Shown in pieces: positions 46,001 through 57,064 of a DNA stretch of 64,000 bases. Each line of letters opens with the position of its first letter. The first letter of the stretch is position 1. The notes below the pieces were generated by a model. It was not told where the DNA came from, searched no databases, and was given only the letters and a program-made list of their open reading frames with translations. The position numbers and the translations under genes are program-made. Where the stretch lies: the NCBI GenBank assembly GCA_034008185.1, contig CM067081.1, positions 82,914,765 through 82,978,764 of the forward strand, given 5' to 3'. Source of the stretch: Gorsachius magnificus. Its lineage: Eukaryota; Chordata; Aves; Pelecaniformes; Ardeidae.

Positions 46001-49000
46001 TTGTTTCTTATTTCAAAAAATGGACAAAATTCATCTTCATAAATCTTTGTTTCACCTTCAAAACAAATTATCTTTTTTTCCAAGTATTGTGTAAACAACA
46101 GCTGTCAGCAAAGTCAGCAAATCCAAATAAAGGCATTTATGGAGCACAGAACCACGGAGTTGGAAGCTCATACATTGTAGATGGTTAGAGGATGCTGAAG
46201 CAATTATGCCCAGTAGTATGGGCTGAAGAAAAATGTTTAACCAAACACCAACAAAATCTTTTGTTTCTTGTTGAAGTACTCTATGGATTCATTCAAATGG
46301 CCAACAGAATATCCTCCTGCTCCTACTAATAAAGATGCGTTATTATTTTTCTGGGAACCTTATATTATTCTGGGAGAAGATATATAATTTTAATTTCTTC
46401 GTATGAGGGAATTTTAGAAAAGGAACATACTACCTAATTATTAGCATAGTGCTCAGAGGCAGTCTGCCTCATGGCCCTCATGCCTCATGGCAGTGTGCTG
46501 GGAGTTGCAAACACAGAGCAAAATGATGGGTTTAGACTCAGTGCAGGAATTGGAGCAGCTGTTTTGCTCACCAGCAAGTGATAAATGAAGCTCTGCCCAA
46601 GCAACAGCAGGAGGGAGTCTCTTTAGACCAATGCAAAGCATTATTCACTCAAAAAGGAAACCATCCCACATTTACAGAGTTCTGGGCCCTTATTGCATTG
46701 AAGCATTTGAAGCAAATCTGAGATTTTTTTAACTTTGTAGCAAAGACGGTGATAGTAGTAAACTGCATTTGAACATTAAGTTTGTGCATGAACCCACTGT
46801 GTGGTCTGTTTCAGTTCAGTATCATCTTTTAATGGGTGAAAATTCGTGGCAGGGTGGATGCTCCTGGGATGCGGATGGGAGAGCTGAGGGGACAGTGGGC
46901 TGTGCCTCTGTCCTGCAAATGGCAGCACATCCTGCAGCCATCAGCACTCGGGAGCTACAGGGATGCTACAGGATGATGAATCTTTTCAAGAGATCCATTT
47001 TGGCTGAGGAGCCTGAATTTGTCCTCTTAAATAATTCTGCCCATGTCAGTAATGCGGCCAAACAGGAATGATTCTTCATTGCCCTGCTGCTTTGTTTTCA
47101 TTTTAGTGGAGTGTAAGCTGGGACATGCTACATTAACCATTACTGCCTGGGTAGGGTATTTTTCAGCAAGGTAAAAGTTGTTAATCCAAATCACCCTCAA
47201 GCTAAGAAATGTAACTAAAACCATGGAGCCAATATAGCATAACATAATAGAATATTATACATATTCTGTAATATTATGTTACATTTTATAATGTAATGTC
47301 ATATTACACTGTATGTTTTATGCTGTATATCATATACCATATACCAAATATTGTATTACGTATTACATGCTACATAATATATACGTGTGTGTTGCAGGTA
47401 CATATACATGTATGTAAGGATTCTCATCACCACAATCACTGGCCACATTTTCAGAGAAACGGTGGAAAAAATCCCGTTTTTGAGGAGTCAGGCTTCCTCG
47501 TGTGTGTTAGCCATGGTCTGAGCAAGCCCTAAGGGATTCTCAAGCGATTTCATTTCTAGATCTTTGATAAACTTTGTGAAGAATGAGGCACTGGGTACTC
47601 AACGGCTCATGCGTCTGTTTCAGGACACATGTATCCTTCCTGCTGAAGCTGCCCTTCCATATCTAAATCTTGTGCTTCCTTGAAGACCAATGCCCTATCC
47701 ATGCAAAACCATGGCAATCACCAGTAAAAATTTGATGCCTACATTTTATACATACACAATCGTATTTCTGCCGAGGACGCCAGTGTGGGAGGACTAACAC
47801 TAGCAGGTGTGGCGTGAAGTTTATTGTGAGAAAATTATCCCTCACGGAATTTGCGAGTGTGTCTAAACCAACAGAGCAACGTCCGTGCTCGGTGTGCATC
47901 GCAGAGACAGACGTGACATTTTTGATCCTGCACGTGGCTCCCTCCAGCTGCCCTGTGCAGGCGTGGCTTCATTTCTGACCTGGAGTCTTGGAATATTTCG
48001 GCTGTTATCACAAGCATGGCAGATGTCTGGCGTTAGAAGCGCGTGCCTGTACACACCGCAGCCCACTGGTGGCAGCAGTTCATTACCAGTGGACAAAAAC
48101 TCTGCTTGAACAGCCCAGGGTCTGCACACACGCACGATTTATGGGGAGAGAACCCACTTTCACATCAAGTTCAATCTACAGAGCTGCTCCTCTTTTTTTC
48201 ACCCCATAATTCTCATTTTATCAAGACTGCAGCTGTGAAATAAAACAATTTGAAATAAAAATTACAAGTGTAGGAGACTAACCAGCAGAAGATAAAGAGG
48301 CTACGCATATAAGTTGAGACGTCTTCCCTTTGGGAAGTTTGATACCATCCCCGGTTTCACATCCATTCTGTTTAAGGCACACTGAAGAACTGCAGTAAAT
48401 GGAAGCTGGTCTCAATCCCACCCTTATTAATATCAGTAGCAAAACACCTGTGGATTGAAAAATTGGAACCTATGTATTTTTACTCCTTCTGCTCCCATGT
48501 GATAGCTTGCATTCAGGTACAAAGTAGCAGCACACCTCTCCGCAGAAATGAACCCGGCCTGCCTGCCTGCGGTGACATGTTTTGGCAATGATCCCACTAC
48601 CTCAATACCTACTAGCGCTACTGTTGTTGTTTTTCCTGTGAATGTGTGCGGTAACTTCCTACCAACTTTAAAACATGTCAGGGAATGCTTTTGTTTCTCT
48701 TAGACATAAACAAACTTGTACCCAGCGAGAACGAGCAGCAGAGGTGACACTCGAGAGAGCACCAGGATGGGTGAGTAACCCTGAGGGCTCCTCTTCCTGC
48801 TGGGGAAAATGGACTCTGCTCCTCCCGCCCCTGCCACTACATTTTCCTGCCAGCGACCATGTCCTTGGGTGCATTTATCTAAGCATTTCTCTGTATGTTC
48901 TACTGGAAACACAAAAATGACAAGCTTCATTGGTTTTTAACCCCTAGCACTGGTCCCTACCCTTCTGTGTGGAATAACTTGAACGCTCCTATGGGCAAAG

Positions 49001-52000
49001 TGGCGCTTTCCCGAGACCCCCGCCCACCTGCCTTAATTGCCCCAACAGTAATAGCCAAGGTTAGACTGTTTGAAAAAGTGAGCCAAAGACAAGCCTGGGA
49101 AAATCCCAAATGCCTACCAAGCATGGGGTCCTTTTCAACTGACGTGTCCTGTGTGTGTGACTTTTCTCCAACAGATGTCCCTCCCAGTCCCCACCTCTGC
49201 ATTCAGACATGGTAACTCCCCTCCGCCTTGAAAGAGAAATGTGAGGGCAAAAGACACGAAAGTTTCGGGAGCTGTGTGGGTGCCAGGACAGCCTTTTCTG
49301 ACAGACACGTTGGTGGGGTGATGAAGCATTCATGCTGCAAGAGCTGTGCCTTTCATCCTCAAGAAGGCAAACCCCCCTCCAGCACACGCTTGCTCCTAGT
49401 CCCTTCCACCTGTGGAGTACACCAGAGGCAACTAAAATCCATGGCTGTGGCAGTCACAAGAAACACTTCTTCTCCCTTACTTTCTACAATCCAGCACCGT
49501 GAAGGAAGCGTCACGTCAATGAAGTTTAAATGACTGGATGTGCTGTACCCCAACAGCTCCATCCTTCACTCCTTACCCTGGTGAAAGCTCAAATGTCAAG
49601 GAGGTGAGTCAGGTTTTGAGCAGACCTCCTAGGCATTTCTACATCTGGTTAGGTGGCGAGCTTAGTTTCTTCTTTTTCCACTCCCCCCCCCCCCAAAAAA
49701 AAATAAATTAAATTAACAAGGGAGTAGTGGAGAAAGAGAAACAGATAGATTAGATAGGCAAACCCACACGTAAACGTTGAAAAATCTTGACTGCCTACAA
49801 TCTTACAAGAGACAAAAGATTGTTGCACTTGTATGGCTTTGGGGAGTTGAAAACACAAAGGAGACTGATAGCTGAATATGCTTAAGATGGTTTTAAAGGG
49901 AATGCCTCAGATATGGCTAGCAGCATTCAGCACAAGTGATAAAATCCACCCAAGAAAATCAACACAAAGCAATAAACCTGGGGTGAGTTCCAAGTTGCCA
50001 CTTGTTTAAAGCCAGCTCAGAGATAGCTACCTATGGAGCACAGAGCACAGGTGTGGTCTCAAGGACAGTGCTATCTCCCAAGCTAAATAAATTAATCCTG
50101 CTGTATGCTCACTCATAGTGACTTACACTACTCTTCTGTATCATGTCAAGTTATGTCATGAGAATGTCAGCTTTGGAGGGAGGGAACCCTGCTGTTAGAA
50201 CGATGTAATTCACCTAATTAATGATGTCAGGTACATTTTGCTGCTCTGCAACTCATCCATGAGTACAGTATGCACTATGGGCATCCTGGGGATGTTCGCT
50301 GACGGGTATTTCCCTATCTCTCTGCTCTTTCTTATGAGCAAGTGGATTGGCAATCCCCAAAGGGACTGCCAAAGCCCATACAATAGCCCTGGCATTTTGA
50401 CGCTATTAGTCATTGTTTCATTCTGCATGTTTACTTTGGTCATCCCCTTTTTCAATGGAATTCTGATAAGAATAGCCGCCTTGTCTTTTGTACATATGGA
50501 CTTGTTTGTATGTTGAATAGAGACCACGGTATTTTGAACGTACATCTAGCTTGATCTTTGCATTGAAAGAAACTCATATTCAGTGATGTCATAAAAATCC
50601 GATCTCGCCATTTGCCTAGGATTTCTGTTTGTAATCTCTGTTGACACCCATGCACGCGCCGTATAATTAGCAGTTTTACTCAGGAGAAGCCTAACGTTGG
50701 AGGATCAAGGGGTTGCTGAGTTGCACTAGGAGAAATGATTCATCACACTTTTGTGATGCATTATGCTCACGTTGTCACTTACACACTTTCAAAATTATTA
50801 TTTTTACTCTTATAAACAAGAAGGAAGAAAAGTTGCTGCAAAATTCATAAAGTGATGGCAAGCACTTGTGAAAATTTGGCAGAGAGATGCCTTCTTTAAG
50901 CAGGAGATGTGCTAGGGTATTGTTTTCAGTTCCCTCAGGTACTTTGCAAATCAGCCACTCTTTCTGGAGATAGCTTTTAAACATAGTGTTTGCACTTGGT
51001 TTCTGGCAGCAAGGAACTCCAGCCAAAACAGATCATTTGGACGCTTTCAGCTCACAGACCTTTGCAAAATATCCCTTGTGTGAAACACGTAAAACAAATA
51101 ACTAAAAGCTTGGTGGCTCCCCTGCAAACTTCCAAGAAATCTTTCTGAAAGTTGGAAACATACTCATCTTGCTTCTTCTCCATTTATTAGAAATTTCAGA
51201 ACATGGTGGCAACAAATTCTTAGCATCCCTCGAAAGCTGGAAAACACAGCTGAAGGCCTCCTTGTCTCGTTTGCTTTTTTATGGACCGTATGCAGGCAGC
51301 CTTCCACTTGGGAGTATCAAATAGCCTAACTTCCAAACTGTTGCTTTGCCACAGCTTTCTGTGTGCATTAAAAGAAAGGCTCAGAGCTCTTCTTTTATTG
51401 CTTATGGGTATAGGGAAGGCAGGGAAAGCAGAGCCAGGCAGATTGGTGTGGGTGAGGAGCATCTGCTACTCAAGGGTATTTAGCTTCCCGTGCAGCAATC
51501 TGCGCTTCCCAATCTGCCTTCTCCTCTCCCACAAACACTGCTTTCTTAAAGTTAGGACCTGTTGCAAAGTTCCCTTTGTCAAGCACAGTAAAAAAAGGAA
51601 ATGCTGCTACTTGTAAAGCCCGTTAGTGCCAGTATTTGGTCCAGATAGGACAGGCACTTTGCAATCCCTCTTCTGAAATTAAGCTGAGGAGGGACGGGAA
51701 GGCTCTCCTTTTAAACACATTAATCCATGAATCAATTACCCTTTTTTTTTAATTGTCGATAGCTTCAGTGGAATGTGACACACCACAAATGCTGGGCTCT
51801 AAAGTTTGAAGAACTGAACACCCAAACCCTGATGTCACCTGCAACCTGCTGCTGGCAGGGAGGCAGGGCAGCCAGAAACTGCCCAAAGGGGTCGTCTCTT
51901 CTCTTCTCTTCCACTCTCGACGTCACCGCCAGCTCCCGTTTCCTCTGGTGGTATATGGAGTGAGAGAAAGCATTCTCTCTCAGCGAGTCAAGCATGTGAA

Positions 52001-54130
52001 AAGAAGATTTCACATGTGAAACCGCGACCTGGAAAACAATCACTTGGCTTCTCTTCCTTTAATTTATTTTCCATATGATTGAGAAATTTACATACAGAGT
52101 TTATTTTTATCTTACTAGTCATCTGACATGTCTGGGATCCCGTTATGAATAATAAGCTGAGATGGGAATTAATCTTGGGTGCTTTATCACATAGACATTT
52201 CATGTTCTCCTAATTACTTTTCTTTTTTCTTCCTTTTTTTTTTTTAAATAAATGCATAGATTCTACAGCAGAATTAGCATAAGGTTAGAAGATTTGTGCT
52301 CCTGATCATGTTTCAAAATGTTCTTCAGAGTTCAGGGAAAAGCCCCCTGAAGTCAATTTGAGAGACAGACACTTTCACTGACATCTGTTAATATCTGAGT
52401 AAACCCCTGTTGCATGACCTTGAGCAAGTCCTTTATCAACACGTTTGCAAACAGGAGCAGTACATACTCACCTGGAAAAGACGCGTTCATGTTTTTTACA
52501 AGGTTTCAAACAGGGACATACAAATGAGAGGCAAGAAACATGGTTTACCACTCACTGCCTTTCCTACCACATGAATTTCCTACAAGGCAAGAAAGAACTT
52601 GCAGCCTTGCTCTAGTTCAAACTCTCAAAGGTGTTAGCTGAAAACTGTGGTAGCAAGGGTCCAATTTCCTTCTTGCAAATGGGAACAGCAAGGTGTTGAG
52701 AAGTGCTCTTCTTTAACATGCAAATGACGGAGAGAGTGCATGTCTAGCGGGGCACTACACCACCAAATATTCGTCGGCTAAGAATTTTTTTAAATAATGA
52801 CGATGAGAAACTGCTGACACAAAACCCAGTAAAGCAATAAAAGAGATGGAGCAGCTCGCCAACATCCAAAATACGAATTCCTAAGCTAGCTACCCTTTAT
52901 ATTGTGTGGCCTGGGACATTTATTGAGGATGTCAGCTCAGCCCCATCCAAGCGCACTTGGGAGTTTGTTATCCCCAGCAGTTATTTGACGTGGGGCAGTC
53001 TTGTATGAACACGCACCTTCCTCGCATTCTCCAAATAGCAACAAACAGAAGCAAACATAAAAGGGCACGGAGAGAGGCAATTTCTGTAGCTACACCACTA
53101 ATACAAAATGCTATAAAGAGGACCTACTTTTACAGAAATTAGCCTATGTCCTGACACCGAAATGCAACACCCACATTTTGCTTCGGCAGAATACTGTCTT
53201 CATGTGTGCAGTAAAGGCCATAGGATGCTTCTAAAAGACCATGGTGCTCTCGGTCTTAACCCACCAGAAAGGAGACATAGGAAGGCAGAGAAGCGGCAAA
53301 AGTGTAAATCTTTTATTTGCCTCCGTCTCTCAGAACTATAATTGAATCTAAACTCAGCAGAGGAGCCTGGTTTGCAGGTAGTGGCAAAGCTCCGTCAAAG
53401 GCTGTGGGTTACGCTGATCTACGGGGCCTGCGGCTCTGTCCCAAAATGAGCAGAATGGAAAGAAGGCAGTACTGCTACTGGACAAGCGGCTTCCAAAAAA
53501 TCAGACCCTAGTCCCACCAACACAGACTGTTTTTCAATTTCAGGAGTGCACTTCCTGCACTGAGGTCCAGGGAATACTGATTTGCTCAGACACATGGGTG
53601 AGTGACTGCAGGAGCCACAGAGGAGACCAATTCTAAAGAACATTTCTATTAAATTTACCCTCACTTAAAGAGGCAAAAAAACCTTTGGCAAAACCGAAAA
53701 GTCTGAGGCTGTGGCATCATTGGGGATGCTGATGAACTGATCATCAGAACAATTTCACAATTCCTAGTCACAAGGTTCAATGCTCAAAGGCATGAAAGCA
53801 GTAAAAGGCCATAAATTCATTTTCAAGAACTTGCTCAAAAGTTCTCAGAGTTAGCCCATATCCAACACAGAAGATCTGTCAGGAACGCTTTTAATGGTGT
53901 TATTATGAAAAACCAGTAAATATTCCCAAATTATATTACATATTCCTTGCCACTTCTTTCCTAAGTGATTCCTTTGGCCTTCAGTCTCGCAGGGCCCCTG
54001 GCTCATAGGGGTACTTTTAGCTCACACCACCACTCCCACCGATCGCCTCCGTTTTGGAGGTGCTCAGAGACTAGAGAAGGGAGCCAGACTTTATACACGA
54101 GACCTCCAAACGTGAAGGAGCTTGGCTTTA
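43015..54130. other. Non-genic stretch upstream of TMSB4X
   Basis: No gene recognised in 11 kb. It includes an AT-rich hairpin-forming patch near 47.24 kb (listed) and a poly-C/poly-A tract at about 49683-49705. Regulatory elements for TMSB4X may lie here, but none can be named from one sequence. Confidence 0.5.
47241..47280. repeat. AT-rich inverted repeat
   Basis: Nested arms: AACATAATA pairs with the final TATTATGTT, and AGAATAT pairs with ATATTCT, leaving a small loop. The following 110 bases continue as imperfect AT-rich, ATAT/TATA-like sequence. It could form a hairpin in single-stranded DNA. Confidence 0.75.
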
Positions 54131-54277
54131 GGAAGACTCTGGGCTGACTGGAGACCCTGGTTCACCATAGCAAGTATTATTGGGATTGCCGTGGGGACAG
54201 GATTTTACCTCTGGAAACGCTATGAAAACTGGACAGCCAGGGAAGAGAGGAAGCAGCATCCCCAGGGAATGTACTGA
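54131..54277 (+). CDS. Possible terminal exon of a small membrane protein
   Basis: A 48-codon open stretch ends in TGA at 54275-54277. Its translation begins L-W-A-D-W-R-P-W-F-T and then has a compact hydrophobic segment, I-A-S-I-I-G-I-A-V-G-T-G-F-Y-L-W. A basic cytoplasm-like tail, K-R-Y-E-N-W-T-A-R-E-E-R-K-Q, follows. This W-flanked helix with positive charges after it looks like a single-pass mitochondrial or ER micro-protein. No ATG precedes it in frame; the frame is blocked by a TGA at 54113-54115. However, TTTAG at 54127-54131 could be a splice acceptor, in which case the first exon lies upstream and is unidentified. I recognise no family. It may be chance. Confidence 0.22.
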   Translation, partial: GRLWADWRPWFTIASIIGIAVGTGFYLWKRYENWTAREERKQHPQGMY

Positions 54278-54860
54278 AATGTATTTACAGTTCTCCTTGC
54301 ATATATTAATGCTGCTTGCGACTCAGGGATTTTAATTCATCAGCAATCGCCCTCGCATCAGATACCGGCGGGAGGGCAGGGAGCGAGGAGCCATACACTA
54401 CATGGCTTCCATACGGATGTCCCAGAAACAGCAGAAATACAATTCCCACGCGCCGGCGCCCATCCCACCTCACCCCTGGGGGGCCAGCGCGCCCCCGCTC
54501 CCCCCCGAGCTGCCGCCAGACAAAGGCGCAGGGGTCTCCGGGCTCCTCGCCGGTCGGCCAGGGGCGCACCCTTCGCCTTTCAGCGCCTCCGCGCCAATAT
54601 CTCAGTTTATTACCCAACGCTGTAAATGCAAGCGCCGAGAGTCACCCGTGCCTTTGCCCTCCCGCCCCCGGGGAGCTGCCGGCAGGGCGGGGAGCTGGCG
54701 GGCCCGGCCCCAGCCTCAGCCCTCCTGCCCCACGCCGCGGGCGGCGGGGCCAACCGGCTGCTGGGAGCGGGGGCCCGGCGGCGTCTGGCCGCAGCTTTTG
54801 TCTGCCGGAGCGGCCCCAAAGCGCGGCCTGGCCTGGCCGGGCGTGCATGCGTCCTCCTGT

Positions 54861-54930
54861 CCTTTGCAGCGGGGTTGCAAAGACAGCAGCGGGGTTTTAA
54901 TCTTTCCTTGCAGCAGGGTTGCAAAGGCAG
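54861..54930. repeat. 26-bp imperfect direct repeat in the CpG island
   Basis: CCTTTGCAGCGGGGTTGCAA... at 54861-54886 recurs as TCCTTGCAGCAGGGTTGCAA... at 54905-54930, with about three mismatches and a 44-bp offset. It lies roughly 600 bp upstream of exon 1 and may be a duplicated factor site. Confidence 0.8.
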
Positions 54931-55182
54931 AGGGGAAAAGCGCGGAGTGGGGGGTGGGGGGAGGCGGCGGGGGCAGTTCCCGGAGCTCCAAAGGGCCGAG
55001 GGTTTCGCCTTTTCCTTCTAAATGCGGAAATCTGAGCAGCGTGATCAGCGAGCTGATGTTGCTCAAGCGGGAGACGGGCGCGCAGAGACCCGCAGCAAAA
55101 CCGCCCCGCGGCTCAAGCCCAGCCCAGCCCAGCCGCCCCCCTGCCCCTGCCCGCCCCGGGCGTGCCGCGGCCCCGCTGCAGC

Positions 55183-55204
55183 GGGTCGGGTCGGGTCGGG
55201 TCGG
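55183..55204 (+). repeat. Four GGGTC units, potential G-quadruplex
   Basis: GGGTC is repeated four times in a row, followed by GG. Four G3 runs separated by two-base loops fit the classical G-quadruplex pattern. It lies about 240 bp upstream of the CRE. Confidence 0.85.
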
Positions 55205-55422
55205 ACCAGGGCGGGGGCCGGGGGCAGCGGGCACCCCCTCCGGGTGGCCCCGGGGACGGCTGCCGGCGGCCAGGGCTGGGAGCGGGGCGGTCACTCGGCT
55301 TTAAGGGTGCGCGCGCCTGCGTGTGCGCGGAGGGGCTGGGCGGCGGAGGGAGGGGAAGGAAGCGGGGGGGGAGGGGGGGGAAGAGAGAGAAAAAGGCGGA
55401 AAGCGGCAAAATGGTTAGCGGG

Positions 55423-55487
55423 TGACGTCACCTGCATTTGCATAGGCGCGGGGATAAAACCGCCCCGCCAGCGAGCGCCCTTTATAC
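55423..55487 (+). promoter_or_regulatory. TMSB4X: TMSB4X core promoter: CRE, octamer, TATA-like boxes
   Basis: A perfect palindromic cAMP-response element TGACGTCA (55423-55430) is followed after five bases by a perfect octamer ATTTGCAT (55436-55443). Two TATA-like boxes follow, GATAAAA (55453-55459) and TTTATAC (55481-55487), with a GC box between them. The first TATA box would place initiation near 55484 and the second near 55512. The CRE and octamer are binding sites for CREB/ATF and POU-domain factors in other genes; their use here is inferred from position. Confidence 0.75.
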
Positions 55488-55549
55488 TGGCGTGTGGAGC
55501 GGCGGCAGCAGCGAGCGGCGGGGCTGAGCATCACCGCGCGGCGACACCG
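55484..55549 (+). other. TMSB4X: TMSB4X exon 1 (5' untranslated)
   Basis: Noncoding first exon, as in other vertebrate TMSB4X genes. The start is set about 30 bp after the first TATA-like box and is uncertain. The end is placed at CCG|GTGGGT, the only reasonable donor shortly after the promoter. Intron 1 would then be 55550-56133, ending in the acceptor TGTGCGCAG. Confidence 0.55.
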
Positions 55550-55682
55550 GTGGGTCCCGACGAGCCCCCCTGCCCCCCCAAATCCCCCCTTTAACCTCTC
55601 GGCCCCCCCCCCGAGTGTGGGCAGCACGAACCCCTTGCCGGGGAGGGACTGCGGGCAGGGCAGGGCGCGGGGGCTCTTGTCC

Positions 55683-55726
55683 GGGGGGGGGGGGGGGCAC
55701 GGTATTGTCCGGGGGGGGGGGGGGGG
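55683..55726 (+). repeat. Two long poly-G tracts in TMSB4X intron 1
   Basis: Runs of about 15 and 16 G (55683-55697 and 55711-55726) are separated by a short CACGGTATTGTCC spacer. The region reads like a slipped tandem duplication. The exact lengths may be unreliable in the assembly. Confidence 0.85.
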
Positions 55727-56039
55727 CGGATTGTCTGGGGGCCGCGCCGCTGCAGGGCGGTGGCGCGCGCGCCGCGAGCCGGCTTTGTTGCCGTTCCTGG
55801 GCTTTATTTTCTACTAAATTTTCCCTGAAGGGGTTCAGCAGGCGGGCAGTGCCGGGCGCGTCCCCTCTATTGTGCTCGGCAGCGCCCCGGCGCTGGGAGC
55901 CGCCCGCGGCAGCGGCTGGCGCCCGGATGCGCCGCCGTGGCTGCCGGTCCAGGCGCACGCTTCTTAAAAATGACTAATTACCGGCGTTGTTTTCAAATAT
56001 GCCGGGGATTAAAGCGTCCGTGTTTGCGGCGTGCGCTGA

Positions 56040-56632
<593 letters not shown>

Positions 56633-57060
56633 TGAAATCTGCCCTTCCAAATTATGCACTGTACATTCCACAAGCATTGCCTTCTTATTTTACTTCTTTT
56701 AGCTGTTTAACTTTGTAAGATGCAAAGAGGTTGGATAAAGTTTAAAATGACTGTACTGCCCCTTTCACATCAAAAGAATAGAGAGAACTACTGACACTGA
56801 ATGAAGGCGCTGCCTTTCCCTCTGCCTGTCTGGCTTTGGTCCTGGTGGCATGAAAGAGCTTGCATGTTGATGAAAGAAGAACTTGGGTGGGACTACAGTA
56901 AACTAGAGTAACACACGAATAAATGCAAAGCTGTACCAAGGTCCTGCGAGCTGTAAAATGCAGTTAATCGAGTGCCATTTTTTTTTTGTTCAAATGATTT
57001 TAATTATTGGAATGCACAATTTTTTTAATATGCAAATAAAATGTTTTAAAACCTGGATGG
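56633..57060 (+). other. TMSB4X: TMSB4X 3' untranslated region
   Basis: Runs from the TAA stop to about 20 bp past the poly(A) signal at 57035. It contains U-rich and AU-rich patches, for example ATTTTTTTTTTG near 56976-56990. Length is like that of the mammalian message. Confidence 0.85.
57035..57040 (+). terminator. TMSB4X: TMSB4X poly(A) signal
   Basis: AATAAA within TATGCAAATAAAATG, followed by a T/G-rich stretch (GGTATTTATGTCC). It is the first canonical hexamer well positioned after the stop codon; an earlier AATAAA-like ACGAATAAATGC at about 56917 is weaker in context. Confidence 0.85.
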
Positions 57061-57064
57061 TATT

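Noticed and set aside
54402..55304. 300-codon plus-strand frame, and a 192-codon minus-strand frame at 54716-55294
   Set aside because: Both lie in the TMSB4X CpG island, where stop codons are rare by composition. The translations are Pro/Gly/Arg/Ala-rich low-complexity with no domain, and they overlap on both strands.
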